64,000 nucleotides of DNA from Chenopodium formosanum. Lineage: Eukaryota > Streptophyta > Magnoliopsida > Caryophyllales > Amaranthaceae. The translations under genes were made by a program, and so were the position numbers. Positions 44,495 to 55,552 of the stretch are shown here, in pieces. The stretch covers positions 39,194,165-39,258,164 of the forward strand of contig CM044868.1 of the NCBI GenBank assembly GCA_024500155.1, in the 5' to 3' direction. The notes beneath the pieces were generated by a model, which saw nothing but the letters and a program-made list of their open reading frames with translations, did not search any database and was not told the origin of the DNA. Each line of letters begins with the position of its first letter. The first letter of the stretch is position 1.

Positions 44495-46113
44495 TATCTT
44501 CTTAGCCTTTCTTTTTCGTCTAATTGGTTTGTCAAAGAGTAGCACTTGAAAAAAGATGTTGTCCTTGATTAATCGCCCTTCCCTTCTTGACCAAGTGTTG
44601 TGGAAAGGGAAATTAGGGGTAAGCTTTTCATTTTTGACTCAAGCTCTATTCAACATGCGATGGATGGGAAGAGATCACGAGAGAAAGGGGAGAATGATAG
44701 GTATGGGAAAAAGTATGTAGAGAATGGAAAAATGATGTAGATGGGAATATAGAAGAATTTAGGAATAATGTGGACCCCCAACTCAAATGACAAAAAATAC
44801 GCGCATGCGAGACTCTCTATACATGGTCAAAATGTGACATATCATGTGTGTGCTTTACTGGTGAATGTGAGTGATATACTTTGACTCTTGTGTGAGACCA
44901 TGGGACTATGTGCCTAGACTCAATTAAGATCTGAACATGATTACTGCCATTAATGAATTGATTAAACCGTTTTTAGCAAATCGATTAGACTGACTCGTCG
45001 TGAAGACTCGAGCAAAACTTCAGGCTGTCGTCAAACGACAGTACTGTCGCCAGACGCTAAGGCAACAATCATTTGCTCGTTGCACCATTGTCCAAATCTC
45101 TTCGCCATTCTGGAACATTGATCTAGGAATGTTTCCAGTATTTTGCTCTAAAAGGACTAGCCTAAAAGTCGTACTAAGTCAAGTTTGATCAATTTATAAG
45201 ACTTTAATCAATTATTAATTAATTAGTTAATTAAATTAGCAAATTAATTTAGTCATTAATTTATTTATTTAACTCATTCACAAGTCAATCAAACGGTTAG
45301 GGGAAAACACATAAAATATGAACAATAAGTAATGCACAAGTAGTCATATAGTCACGATATGATGCAATGGGTTTGCAACCTAACCATGGCTCTAGTTATC
45401 TAAAGTTCAGGATATGGGTTAGTCAAGGAGGTTCCATGGTTATGAGTCCGGATGCACCGTGTGAAAGCCTTACCTTTGGAAGGGTTAGCGCGTGTGGATG
45501 GGACCCCGCGAGTTAAACTCGCTTCCATGGTTTGGTAAATTCAACAATCTTAGATGTACCGTTTGTTGCTAGGAGCGTTCGATTGGGTAGATGGAGCATG
45601 AATTCCCAGAGGGTTATGGTCATATGTAGAACACATATGGGTTTCAGAATAAAGGGACAAACTCAATCAGGAAGTAAAACCGAGCAAACAATACTAGAAA
45701 ACTAGTCGAAACAAGAAGGTAGATTTCTGGCTCGTTAGTGGAAGAATTTGGCGCGAGAAAATAGCATCGTCGTCAGACGCTAACACTGTCGCCAGGCGAC
45801 AGCGCCATCGATTGGCGCTGACGCTGTATACTTAGCGCTAGTTCCTATATGCCTCTGCAGCCCTCTATTCTTGAATTTTCCAGTTTTTTTTCGTAGCATT
45901 ATTTCGATTTTAGTTGTGAAAGATATTTCCCTAGATTCCTACATGTAAAAATCCTATATTTTTTGCGCATTACGGATGGTCTTTCTAATGTAAACCTATT
46001 TATGCTTATGTCAATCAAAATTACACACATGAAATACTTAGAACTTTTCGAGTCTCATCCACTCATTCTAAATCATTGCCAAAAAAATTTTCTGGAATTA
46101 AAATAGAAATCCT
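44495..46113 (-). other. El4 leader, non-coding
   Basis: Complement of the El1/El2 leaders with the same blocks. Two GC-rich motif islands are at about 45000-45115 (GTCGTCAAACGACAGTACTG on the plus strand) and 45760-45845 (GTCGTCAGACGCTAAC). No gene is seen. Confidence 0.7.
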
Positions 46114-46130
46114 CCCTAATGGAGTCGCCA
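46114..46130 (-). other. El4 primer binding site
   Basis: The complement reads TGGCGACTCCATTAGGG, the El1/El2 site with two changes. It lies nine bases inside the LTR boundary at 46140. Confidence 0.7.
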
Positions 46131-46139
46131 AAAAAAAAC

Positions 46140-46655
46140 TATAGGTAATATTTCAAGCAATCCCACACTTGAGCCCCACTGTGATCATACAATTAAGCAT
46201 GGTGGCGTCCAAAGGGAAGGAAGCTAGAGTAAAAGAGTCGCCAACAAGTTTTAGGAACTTGTAAACCGTTCACAAGGTGAAGGTTACACTCCTTAACGAT
46301 CCAGGATATCGTTAACTCTAATTTAGGAACCATGACTGGAAGTTCGGGGATGAAAATAGAAATCCAACCTAAAAGAGATTAAATCTGCCTTAAAAAGAGG
46401 CCTCTATTTTATTCTTTTCATATTCATGTACGCTTTCTGACTAACATGAAATCATTAGATTAACCCTAAACCTGTTTATCTATGTTGGTTGAATATTAAT
46501 ACACAAATAAATCTATTATTGGCGATCACTTGAATTATAATCATATTAACCTAAACAAGATTATTAATTATCTTATTAAGTGTGTTTACAATTACAAATT
46601 CCCTTTAATGATGCATAAAAGGCGTGATCAAGCAATAATAATAATAATAATAAAA
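46140..46655 (-). repeat. El4 5' LTR, truncated
   Basis: It matches 35148-35660 (shared TTAACCCTAAACCTGTTTAT block) until the microsatellite GCAATAATAATAATAATAAT, then passes without transition into El5 coding sequence. About 1.4 kb of LTR is missing. The breakpoint in a simple repeat suggests illegitimate recombination. Confidence 0.8.
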
Positions 46656-47308
46656 ACAAGTTGGTGAGTTGATTGAAAGAGGATTTGTGAGGGAATCTCT
46701 TAGCCTTTGTTCGGTTCCGGCTCTTTTGGTTCCAAAAAAGGATGGTACATGGAGGATGTGTGTGGATAGTATGACCATTAATAACATCACCATCAAGTAC
46801 CGCTTCCCTATTCCCCAAATTGATGATATGCTTGATGAGTTACATGATTCCAAGGTGTTTTCGAAGATTGACTTGAGGATGGGGTACCATCAAATTCGCA
46901 TGCGTGAAGGATTTCCCTTTCATCGGTAAATTTGTTGTTGTTTATTTTGATGACATACTTGTTTATAGCAAATGTGAACTTGATTTTGTTCAACATTTGA
47001 GCCAAGTATTTGAAACATTGAGAAGTAGGCGGCTTTTTGCCAAGTTGGAAAAGTGTACTTTTATGGTGGATAGTATTGTTTTTCTTGGTTATGTGATTTT
47101 GAATGTAGGGATCTCAATGGACCCTAGTAAAGTGGAGGTCATTCAATCTTGGCCTTCTCCTACAACTCTCACTCAAGTTATGAGTTTCCATGGTCTAGCT
47201 TCCTTCTATCGAAGGTTTGTGAAGAATTTTAGCACTGTTTTGGCCCCGGTGACCGAATGCATGAAGAAGGGTACTTTTTGAGTGGACACCATCGCTCAAA
47301 GGGCTTTT
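46656..47308 (+). pseudogene. pol: El5 reverse transcriptase fragment
   Basis: RT blocks ALLVPKKDGTWRMCVDSMTI, KVFSKIDLRMGYHQIRM and FVVVYFDDILVYSK are present. About 40 residues are deleted between YHQIRMREG and the FPFIGKFVVVYFDD block, which removes the conserved MPFGL segment and shifts the frame at about 46910. A TGA near 47279 follows. The catalytic FDD remains. The frame reaches AQRAF where CACTA3 is inserted. Confidence 0.85.
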
Positions 47309-50300
47309 CACTAGTAGAAAAATTGCTATTTGTAACTGGCGAAATTGACTTTTTTTAACTGGCATTGTTGGTTGCGAATGTCACCGTTACAACTAGTGGA
47401 AATTATTCGAAACCGACTAATGTTAGTTACAAATAATGTACTATTAGTAACTGGCTTAACCAAATGCCAGTTACAAATCGTCTATTTTCTAAGTTAGAAA
47501 GCATATTATTCGTAACTGGCGTTAAGTTACGCCGGTTACAAGTAGGGTATTATTTGTAACTGTCATATCCTAACGCTAGTTACGAATAGTTTTTTATTTT
47601 AAAAAAAAAAAATAAATTTCATTAGTAACTAGCATTAGATTATACTAGTAAACACGTACTCCAAATATGTGAAACACAAAAAATATTTATATTAATTCAC
47701 TTTTATGATAAATACAAAGATTATCAATCCCGGCCACTAAACCGATTAAGGCTCAATTTAATTAAAATTTACATATACATCATCAACTCTACATTAAGAA
47801 AATGATTGTACTTATAATTACAAGCATATCACTTAGAAGGCCCAATTTAACTGTCTCTCACATATCTGTGACTGCAGTTCACATTTGACTATTTTGTCTC
47901 TACGTATTAAGTTTTAATTGCATGAAAAATCAGAGCTGACCATTGCTCGGAAACTTACTAGAAAGCATGCCGGACCTTGATCTACTAGCCTCTTGAACTC
48001 GAATCGACATTTCATGCCCTGAGATTGAAAATTTAAAAGGTATAACTTAAATTAAAGTTCGATAGTAAGCCACTGGAAAAAGGAGATCGACACTAACAGA
48101 TTCAGCATCGCGAAGTGTTTCAAAAAACATGTATTGGCACTAGAACACATCGAATTTTATTTTATTAGGTATAACGCAAACATGGTGGATATTTCTTTTG
48201 CATATGGTATGAAGTACAATCATATAAAGTATACCATACTAAGAAAGTTATTAAATTTACATAACATAAATGGTAAAAAAACACAATTAAAGCACCCATA
48301 CTTACTATTTCAAGTCTGATGTTTGAATTTCTCTGCTTATTATGAAGAGTAATAATATTTGTACATGCATCTAAACAAAAAAAATGAAAAAAAGGTATCC
48401 ATTCCTCAAAAATCTGCGAAGAACACTTGGTACTCTGATCTCTGTCACTTGCTTCATATTATGCAAAGAATACTTGAATACTCATCATCATCATCTTTTT
48501 ATTTTTTCCTTCTTACGAACTTGTAAAAATTTAGTAAAGGCATCAAACCTAGCCTCCAATCTATCAATCAAATTTTCCTCCACTACATCAAATTTCTCAA
48601 GAAATTTTACATAAGTTTGTTTATAGCTTCTTCACCCATGAACACAAAATATGTACACAAATCAGAGCAAAAAACCACACAAAGTGTAGCAGTGGAAAGG
48701 ATGAAATTTTATACGAGTAAAACAGTCTTAAAATACCCTAAACCACAGGAATATCCAAGCAAAAATCTCAACATAGCTCTAAGAAAAACGCACTAAAACA
48801 GAAGCAATAACCAAATAGAACCAAAATTGACCAGATTTCAGAAAACAACCCAGTTTAATAGCAAACAAACTAAAAAAATTCTGAAATTTTACAGGCAAAG
48901 AGTAGACAAAAAATCACCCAAATTCAAAAAAAGAATCATCTAAAAATCATCTGTAACGAAGGAGAACGAGCCCAATGAAGTCAGACCTCTAAACTGTTCC
49001 AACGAGAATCTCCTAGACATTTTATCGAACATATGGTATACTGTGCAACTAAATTAATGGCATTCTATTGTATAAAACTGCCAAAATCCTAATTAACCAC
49101 AGAATCCTAAATTAATGACTTTCTATTGTATAAAACTGCCAAAATCCTAATTGTTGTACAACCTAATTCATACTAGTTATTTTTTAATCTCCCATAATCC
49201 TAATTAACCACAGTTTAGTTGTGGTTTATGACAGGGAAGGTTTGTTAAGCAAGAACAATAGAACTTATCTATCACTACAAGCAGGACAAAAAAAAAATGA
49301 AAAAATTGAAAGAGATTTATCACTCAAATCCATCATTTTCTTCCGAGACAAGTACAATTTGCTGCTATGGCCAACTCAAAAGCATCATTAAGCATGGTAA
49401 TTTAATCAGGGAGGTAGTTTCAATTGATCAATGTTAGTTGACCAACCATCTAAAATGCAACACTCTTTATTATGTGGGCATTATTTGCATGAAGTTATTG
49501 TAAGATTCACACTAATACATATCATACATACCACAAAGTACTTCTTTTGCCTCCGCCACCTCAGACGACCATTTATCAGGAACCTGAACAGAATAACACG
49601 CACACACTGCCCCACTACTGTCTCTGACTATTGCCCCGAGCCCAAAACCTAACTCCCCAATAATTTTAGCATCAACATTGACCTTATGCCATCCCTAATC
49701 AGGAGCAGACCACGTCGCAGGATGGCTCACAGGAGCAGTTCTTCCAAGCGTAAATTCCAGCTTACTACTCTCTTCACAAACTTCCTGGCAGATCTTCATA
49801 GCATACTTCACTGTGTCCTCAAGTTCATAGGATTTACTTTCCATAATCCTTGTGTTCCGAGCTCCCCAAATGGCCCAACAAAGGGTAATAATGCAAGCAA
49901 CATCATCATCATTATCAAACTCACAAAAATACTCTCCCACCAATCCATGATACTGCTCAATCTTGAACAAGCAGCATAGGCATATTGACTTTTGTTCCAG
50001 ATTTCCTTTGCAAGCATAATTAGCAATGAGAGCAGCAATTACAGATTGAGTACAATCTTCCTGTAAAACAGTGATGTTTAGACAGTGCGTGGGAACCTAT
50101 TTCGAGTATGTTTCATACAAGATTGTCAGAATATGCAATTGTCATAGTACAATTTACTTTATAGAAGTTGTACTACAAGAGACTTGTGCTATATTAAAAT
50201 TTAACATTGTTCAAATAGAAATTAATCCAAACAAGAGACCATCAAATATCCCAAAGAACTTTTTAAAGAGCTTGTAAAACACATGTTTCCGAAAAAAAAA

Positions 50301-53053
50301 GACCTTGTAAAACACATAAAAATAATAATTTTTCATATACTTGTTTTATAAGGGAAAAACATTATATCCTCTACTTGTCATGAAAGATATAATAGCTCTC
50401 TCCTACCAAGGGAAATAGGGAATAGGAAATGCAAACAACTAATCTGTTCAACCACTTATTATCAAATAAATAAATAAAAGGTAAATAAAATATAATAAAT
50501 AAATAAATAAAACAAATAATCAAAATATTTTAAAGTGGATAAATTATATAAGAGGATTTTTATATTCATCTAGTTCACGCTAGTGCTCAAGGATACATCA
50601 TTAAAGGCTGTACAATATACATAACGTTGTAAGGACACACTTTAATTTGAGAGGTGGGAGAGATTCTAATTTCTATTAGGATTAGAACTCACACCAGCAT
50701 AAGCAAAAAGAGGAGGCAGGTTGACCATTTTATTTCCCCTAAACCTTCTGTATGTACAATTACATCCATCAAAATAAGTTTGTTGACCAAAATCATATAG
50801 AGATATAGAGTCAAATTCCAATTATATTGACATATATAACATTTTTATATTGTATATTCACATAGATTCCAAGTTGTGAGGATATATATCTGGCTATATG
50901 CAATAAGGGTGAGGAACAACTTACTGCTTTTAGATGGTTAACCACATGGCCCATTGCAATAGCAGCCCCAAGACTTGGTTCAACAAGTATCATTGGTCTT
51001 TTGATACAACCATAGGTACAACTAGAAGAGTTGAAAACAACCAATTAAACAATCTGAAAAATAAGACAGAAGAGAAACATCAACCATCCTGTTGTGACTA
51101 AATTTACAAGTAAAAGAGAGCTCCTCAAAGTTAATTGAAGAAAAAGGCTACTCCATTAATGGTATCGATGATTAACTACCACTCATGTATCTCATAAAAT
51201 GTCAAAATATTTTGTGAATCTGAATATCAGACTAATAATCAAAGAAAACCAAGGTAAACAAACTTTAAATTTACAGTCAATTTAAACAACCCTACAACAA
51301 TGAAAACTGAGCAAACAAAGTGTTTCGCCGTTATTTCATCCCCTAGCAAATAGAATAAGATACGAATTGCACTTATATCCTTTCGCCTTGAATCTTCACA
51401 ATCATATACCTTAAATTAAATCATACCCTCTCCATTCCACCTGACCTTTCATACTGATTTTTATCTGAGGATTGAACAAAAATAAGTAAAGCTCCATACA
51501 TAGTTAAAACCAGTGGATTTTAACCTTGAATAATGAGTAGTTGTAGACCAATCACATGGATTTTATACTAAAAGATGATTTAATATAAACAATGTTCAGT
51601 TAAAAACTCCTACTTTAATTTACTGCAAAATTTGGCATATTCAAAATTTATACAACCCTAATTCCTCTAATCTGCATATTGAAATTTTACATAATAAACT
51701 AAATTCAAGAAGCTGATGAACTAACAAACCAACAAAAAAAAAAGCATAATAAACATTATAAGACAAAGTGTGTTAACAATCATGATATATTGTTAACTCT
51801 AACAATCACAAAATATCATTCTATTTCTACAGACATTTTATCGAAAACTTGGTGTATAACTTGACAAATACACATCCCAATCCCTATAAGCCTCTCATTA
51901 ATCATCATAAATAATAATTAAAAATACCACTTTTAAAATTCATAATATGAGGGCCTACTTTATTGTGTAAGCAATAATGATGACTAAATTTTGATGGCAT
52001 TCTCTAACATAATTATGCAATCCAAATAAAAAATTAATAGAAGGATGATTTAACTTCTCACATGCATCGAGGGTATGGAATTCCAGGTAACCTGATATAT
52101 TCAAGTAGGATTATCATGTACACAAGAAGATCCAGACAGAAAACCAATAATATATGGCATAATTGTTTCATTGCACGGGCAAAAAATTTCCCAATAAACT
52201 CAAAAAATTGGCTTAAAATTCTTCAAAAACTAACGTTTTCAGCCACATGCACTAAATCTTCAAATCAAATATGAAAATTGCAGCCAGAAATCATAACGAA
52301 TAGCAAACAATGTTCCATAAAATTCAAAACTTAAGAAGGAAAACTAAAAATAAAACTCAAACATGTCAAAATCCACTTGGATACTACTAGATAATGAATT
52401 CTCACCAGAAAAATTAACAAGTTCAACTAGAAATTCATCAAATTCGCCTATCTCATGGCTATATTAGATAAAAATTCATGCAAATCGGATAGTGTAAATT
52501 GCTAAACAAACTAATTAAAAGCAGATTCAATATAAACCCTAGAATTCTTTTTTCTTCTTTTTATCAAATGTCGCTTCTATAATTAATCAAAAATAAATTA
52601 GGTAGAGATCGAGAGCATACCTTGATGATATTCTTGATGAACCAATTTTGGAGAAGCTTTAGCGGAGTTTTGAAGGAGCTTTAGAGAAGTTTCAAAGGAA
52701 AAAGGAAAGTTGCGGCTTGCAGGTTTATGCGTGGAAAAAAAAGGAGTGGTAACTAGTGTGTGCTAGCATTATTAGTAAAATAGTAACTGGCCTTAATAAA
52801 TCTCATTACAATTAATAAGGTCAAAAAAGTTTGACCTATTATTTGTAACTGACCTTTTTTATGCCCATTACTAATAATTGGTCAGCCTATCATTGACCTA
52901 CTATTTGTAACTGACTTTAATTATGCTAGTTACTAATACTAATTTATTTGTAACTCGCACTATCTATGTCAGTTACTAATAATGTTGTTGTAACTGACAT
53001 AATTTACGTCAGTTACTAATAGGGCGTTACAAATAGCATTTTTTCTACTAGTG
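47309..53053. mobile_element. CACTA3: CACTA transposon splitting El5 pol
   Basis: Ends are CACTAGTAGAAAAATTGC and, inverted, CACTAGTAGAAAAAATGC, flanked by the 3-bp duplication TTT (47306-47308 and 53054-53056). Removing the element and one TTT restores the pol frame ...AQRAF-ETLKML. Subterminal repeats of TTGTAACTGGC / GCCAGTTACAAAT in both orientations fill roughly 47330-47590 and 52750-53040. The 5.7-kb interior shows no transposase I could recognise; it has an RNase H/LINE-like fragment on the minus strand (49520-50040) and otherwise AT-rich non-coding sequence with small unrecognised frames. Confidence 0.94.
49520..50000 (-). pseudogene. LINE-type C-terminal fragment with RNase H domain in CACTA3
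   Basis: On the minus strand the frame reads IITLCWAIWGARNTRIMESK, the zf-RVT-like linker typical of plant LINE ORF2 C-termini, then a stop near 49695 and WHKVNVDAKIIGELGFGLGAIVRDSSGAV followed by SSEVAEAKEVL, an RVT_3-type RNase H fold. It ends without the last catalytic Asp. It is a fragment, either an old LINE remnant or a captured piece of an RNase H gene. Confidence 0.7.
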
Positions 53054-54817
53054 TTTGAGACCCTCAAGATGTTGTGTGAGGCTTCAATCTTAGCTCTTTT
53101 GAATTTTTATCAACCCTTTGAAGTTGAATGTGATGCTAGTGGGGTTGGAGTTGGAGCGGTTCTTGTGCAAGGAGGGAGGACTGTTGCCTATTTTAGTGAA
53201 AAGCTTGGTGGAGCAAGAATGAGGTATAGTACCTATGGCAAGGAGTTCTATGCTATTGTGAGGGATCTTGATCATTGGACACATTACTTGAGGCCTAGAC
53301 CATTTGTACTACACTCCGATCATGAATCTCTCAAGTACAACAATGGTTCTCATAAACTCAATGCAAGGCATGTCAAATGGGTTGAATTCCTCCAATCATT
53401 CACTTTCTCTTCTAAGTATAAGGAAGGGAAGAGGAATGTTGTTGTCGATGCTCTTTCTAAGAGGCATTGTATGATCACTATTCTTGATGCGAAGTTTTTA
53501 GGGTTTGAGTTGCTTAAAGAGTTGTATCACGATGATGAGAATTTTGGTGGGTTGATGAAGTGTGAGGAAGGGGTCGATGGCTCTTTCATGGTGAAAGAGG
53601 GTTTCCTTTTCAAGGGAAACAATCTTTATGTTCCGAAATGCTCTCATCGACGGTTGCTTGTTAAGGAAGCTCATCAAGGATGACTAACCGGACACTTTGG
53701 GGTTGCGAAAACATATGACATTCTTCGAGAGCATTTTTATCGGCCTAAGATTTTTGGTGATGTGCAAGATGTGATAGCTCGCTGTGGGGCTTGTAACAAG
53801 GCTAAGAGTCAAGTCCGTGAAGGACTCTACTCTCCTTTTCTGGTCCCTAGTCACCGTTGAGATGATCTTAGTATAGATTTTGTGGTTGCTCTCCCTTGCA
53901 CTCAAAGGCAAAATGATTGCGTGTTTGTTTTGGTTGATCGTTTTAGCAAGATGACTTACTTCATTCCTTGCCACAAGACCAATGACGCTTCTCATGTGGC
54001 TACCTTGTTCTTTAGAGAAGTGGTGAAGCTACATGGCATTCCAAAAAGTATTGTGTCGGACCGTGATCCTAAGTTCTTGAGTTACTTATGGAAGACTTTG
54101 TGGAAGTTAGTGGGAACCAAGCTCCTATTTAGTACCTCTAGTCACCCTCAAATCGATGGCCAAACTGAGGTGACTAATTGTACCATTTCCACCATTCTCC
54201 GAGCTATCATTAGCAAACACATGAAGGATTGGGATCTTAAGCTACCAAGTTGAATTTGCTTACAACCGCTCTTATTGCATAGCTACTGGGAAAACACCAT
54301 TTGAATTAATGTATGGTTTCAATCCCTGCCTACCACTTGACTTGTTGCCTAGTATCCCTCAAGAGGAGTTGAGCTTTAAGCGAAAGATAGATTTAAAACG
54401 ATGAAAAAGCTTCATGAAGATGTCAAGAAGAGAATTGAGAAGACGAATGAGAGTTACAAGGCAAGGGAAAACAAATTCAAGAAGCCAAGGGAATTCAATG
54501 TAGGTGATCTTGTGTGGCTCCATCTTCGGAAAGAAAGATTCCCGGCTAAGAGAAAGAACAAGCTCATGCCAAGATCCGAAGGCCCCTTTGAAGTTGTGGA
54601 GAGAGTTGGAGCTAATGCTTACAAACTCAAACTACCGGGAGACTTTGGAGTTCATGCTACCTTTAATGTCGGTGATCTTGCTCCTTTTCATTTTGAAGAT
54701 GATAGTGGTGATGATGATCCGGAATTGAGGGCAATTCCTTTTGAAGAGAAGGGGTTTGATGCGGGTGCATGGAACTTAGTGGAAGAAGTGGAAGACTTGC
54801 CACGTGTCGTGACATGA
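53054..54817 (+). pseudogene. pol: El5 RNase H and integrase
   Basis: RNase H: FEVECDASGVGVGAVLVQ, YSTYGKEFYAIV, FVLHSDHESLKY. Integrase follows after a linker: zinc domain LTGHFGVAKTY and RCGACNKAKS, catalytic core SIDFVVALP, VSDRDPKF and QTEVTN (DDE). TGA stops occur at about 53681 and 53860. A pair of opposite frameshifts encloses the segment from about 54248 to 54400. The C-terminal domain (GDLVWLHLRKERFPAKRK, GPF, FNVGDLAPFHFED) is in frame to the TGA at 54815. Confidence 0.87.
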
Positions 54818-55552
54818 AGTCGGTCCAAGCTCCTTGGAGGTCACCTTTCGGGACTAACCATCATCACACTTGAAGACAAGAAGAATTTAAGAGGTTCGGC
54901 CGAACCTAGGAAGTTCGACCGAATCAATATTTTGTCAGTTTCAAACCCGATTTTGTCAGTTTCGCAACAGTGGTCGAACTCCAATGGTTTGACGGAACCA
55001 GGAGCAGGACAGTTTGACCGAACCATCCCCTAGGTTCGGCCTAACCTACCCACAAGTTTGACCAAACATACCCTTAGTTCGGCGAACCTTTTCCCGTGTT
55101 CTTATCAGCTTGTGCAAACTATTTAAGTTGTTTTGAGACGTTTTTTATTTGGAATTAATGTTAAACTTTGCTTGATTTTGTAATAAAAGAGACTTTCTAT
55201 CTCTACCATAATCTTTGTGATTATCTTGCTTTCTTTATGATTGTTAACTTGTAATCTTTGTGGTTACACCTTAAACCTAGCTTTACTCGGTGTTGGCTTT
55301 TATTAAGACCCCTATTTAATTATCTTGGTGATTTTAAGTTAGGTTTGCCTTCTTTTGTGGGTTTGAATTTGTTGTTACTTGATTTTTCCTCCCATTTTCT
55401 TGGGTTTTGTTAATTATTTCATATCATAAACGCATGAAGTAATTCCACGATATGAGGAGTTTGAGCAAAACTTACTGTAAGGAGGGTGATCCCATCGTAA
55501 GGGGACCTTCCTTAGATGCCCATGGCCATTTAAAAGACTAGGACTTTACACT
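54818..55552 (+). repeat. Probable El5 3' LTR (boundaries unclear)
   Basis: Directly after pol lies non-coding sequence with a promoter-like layout: an array of GTTCGGCCGAACC / GTTTGACCGAACC motifs (54890-55095), then a TATA-like ACTATTTAAG near 55119-55128, then a poly(A)-signal-like GTAATAAAAG near 55181. In chromoviruses the LTR follows the pol stop closely. No second copy is present to prove it. Confidence 0.45.

Larger units (their letters stand above)
35148..46655 (-). mobile_element. El4: gag-only LTR element, minus strand
   Basis: In minus orientation: partial 5' LTR (46655-46140), PBS, leader, gag (44494-43374), a non-coding trailer that includes a large inverted repeat and is split by CACTA2, and a 3' LTR (37080-35148). 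There is no protease, RT or integrase. It lies inside El2. Its 5' LTR is broken in an ATA microsatellite at about 46635-46655 and the rest of that LTR was not found. Size without CACTA2 is about 6.2 kb. Confidence 0.78.
46656..54817 (+). mobile_element. El5: truncated chromovirus-like Ty3/gypsy element
   Basis: It begins in the middle of RT (QVGELIERGF) and runs through RNase H and integrase to a TGA at 54815, with CACTA3 inserted at the RT/RNase H junction. The LTR, gag, protease and RT start are gone. Integrase ends with a GPF-type module (MPRSEGPFEVVERVGANAYKL) and FNVGDLAPF, as in chromoviruses of the CRM/Reina type; no classical chromodomain is visible. There is a single RNase H and no antisense gene, unlike the Tat elements here. 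Confidence 0.82.

Noticed and set aside
49807..50038. Second minus-strand frame beside the LINE-type fragment in CACTA3
   Set aside because: It overlaps the WAIWGARN frame in a different phase and has no family motif.
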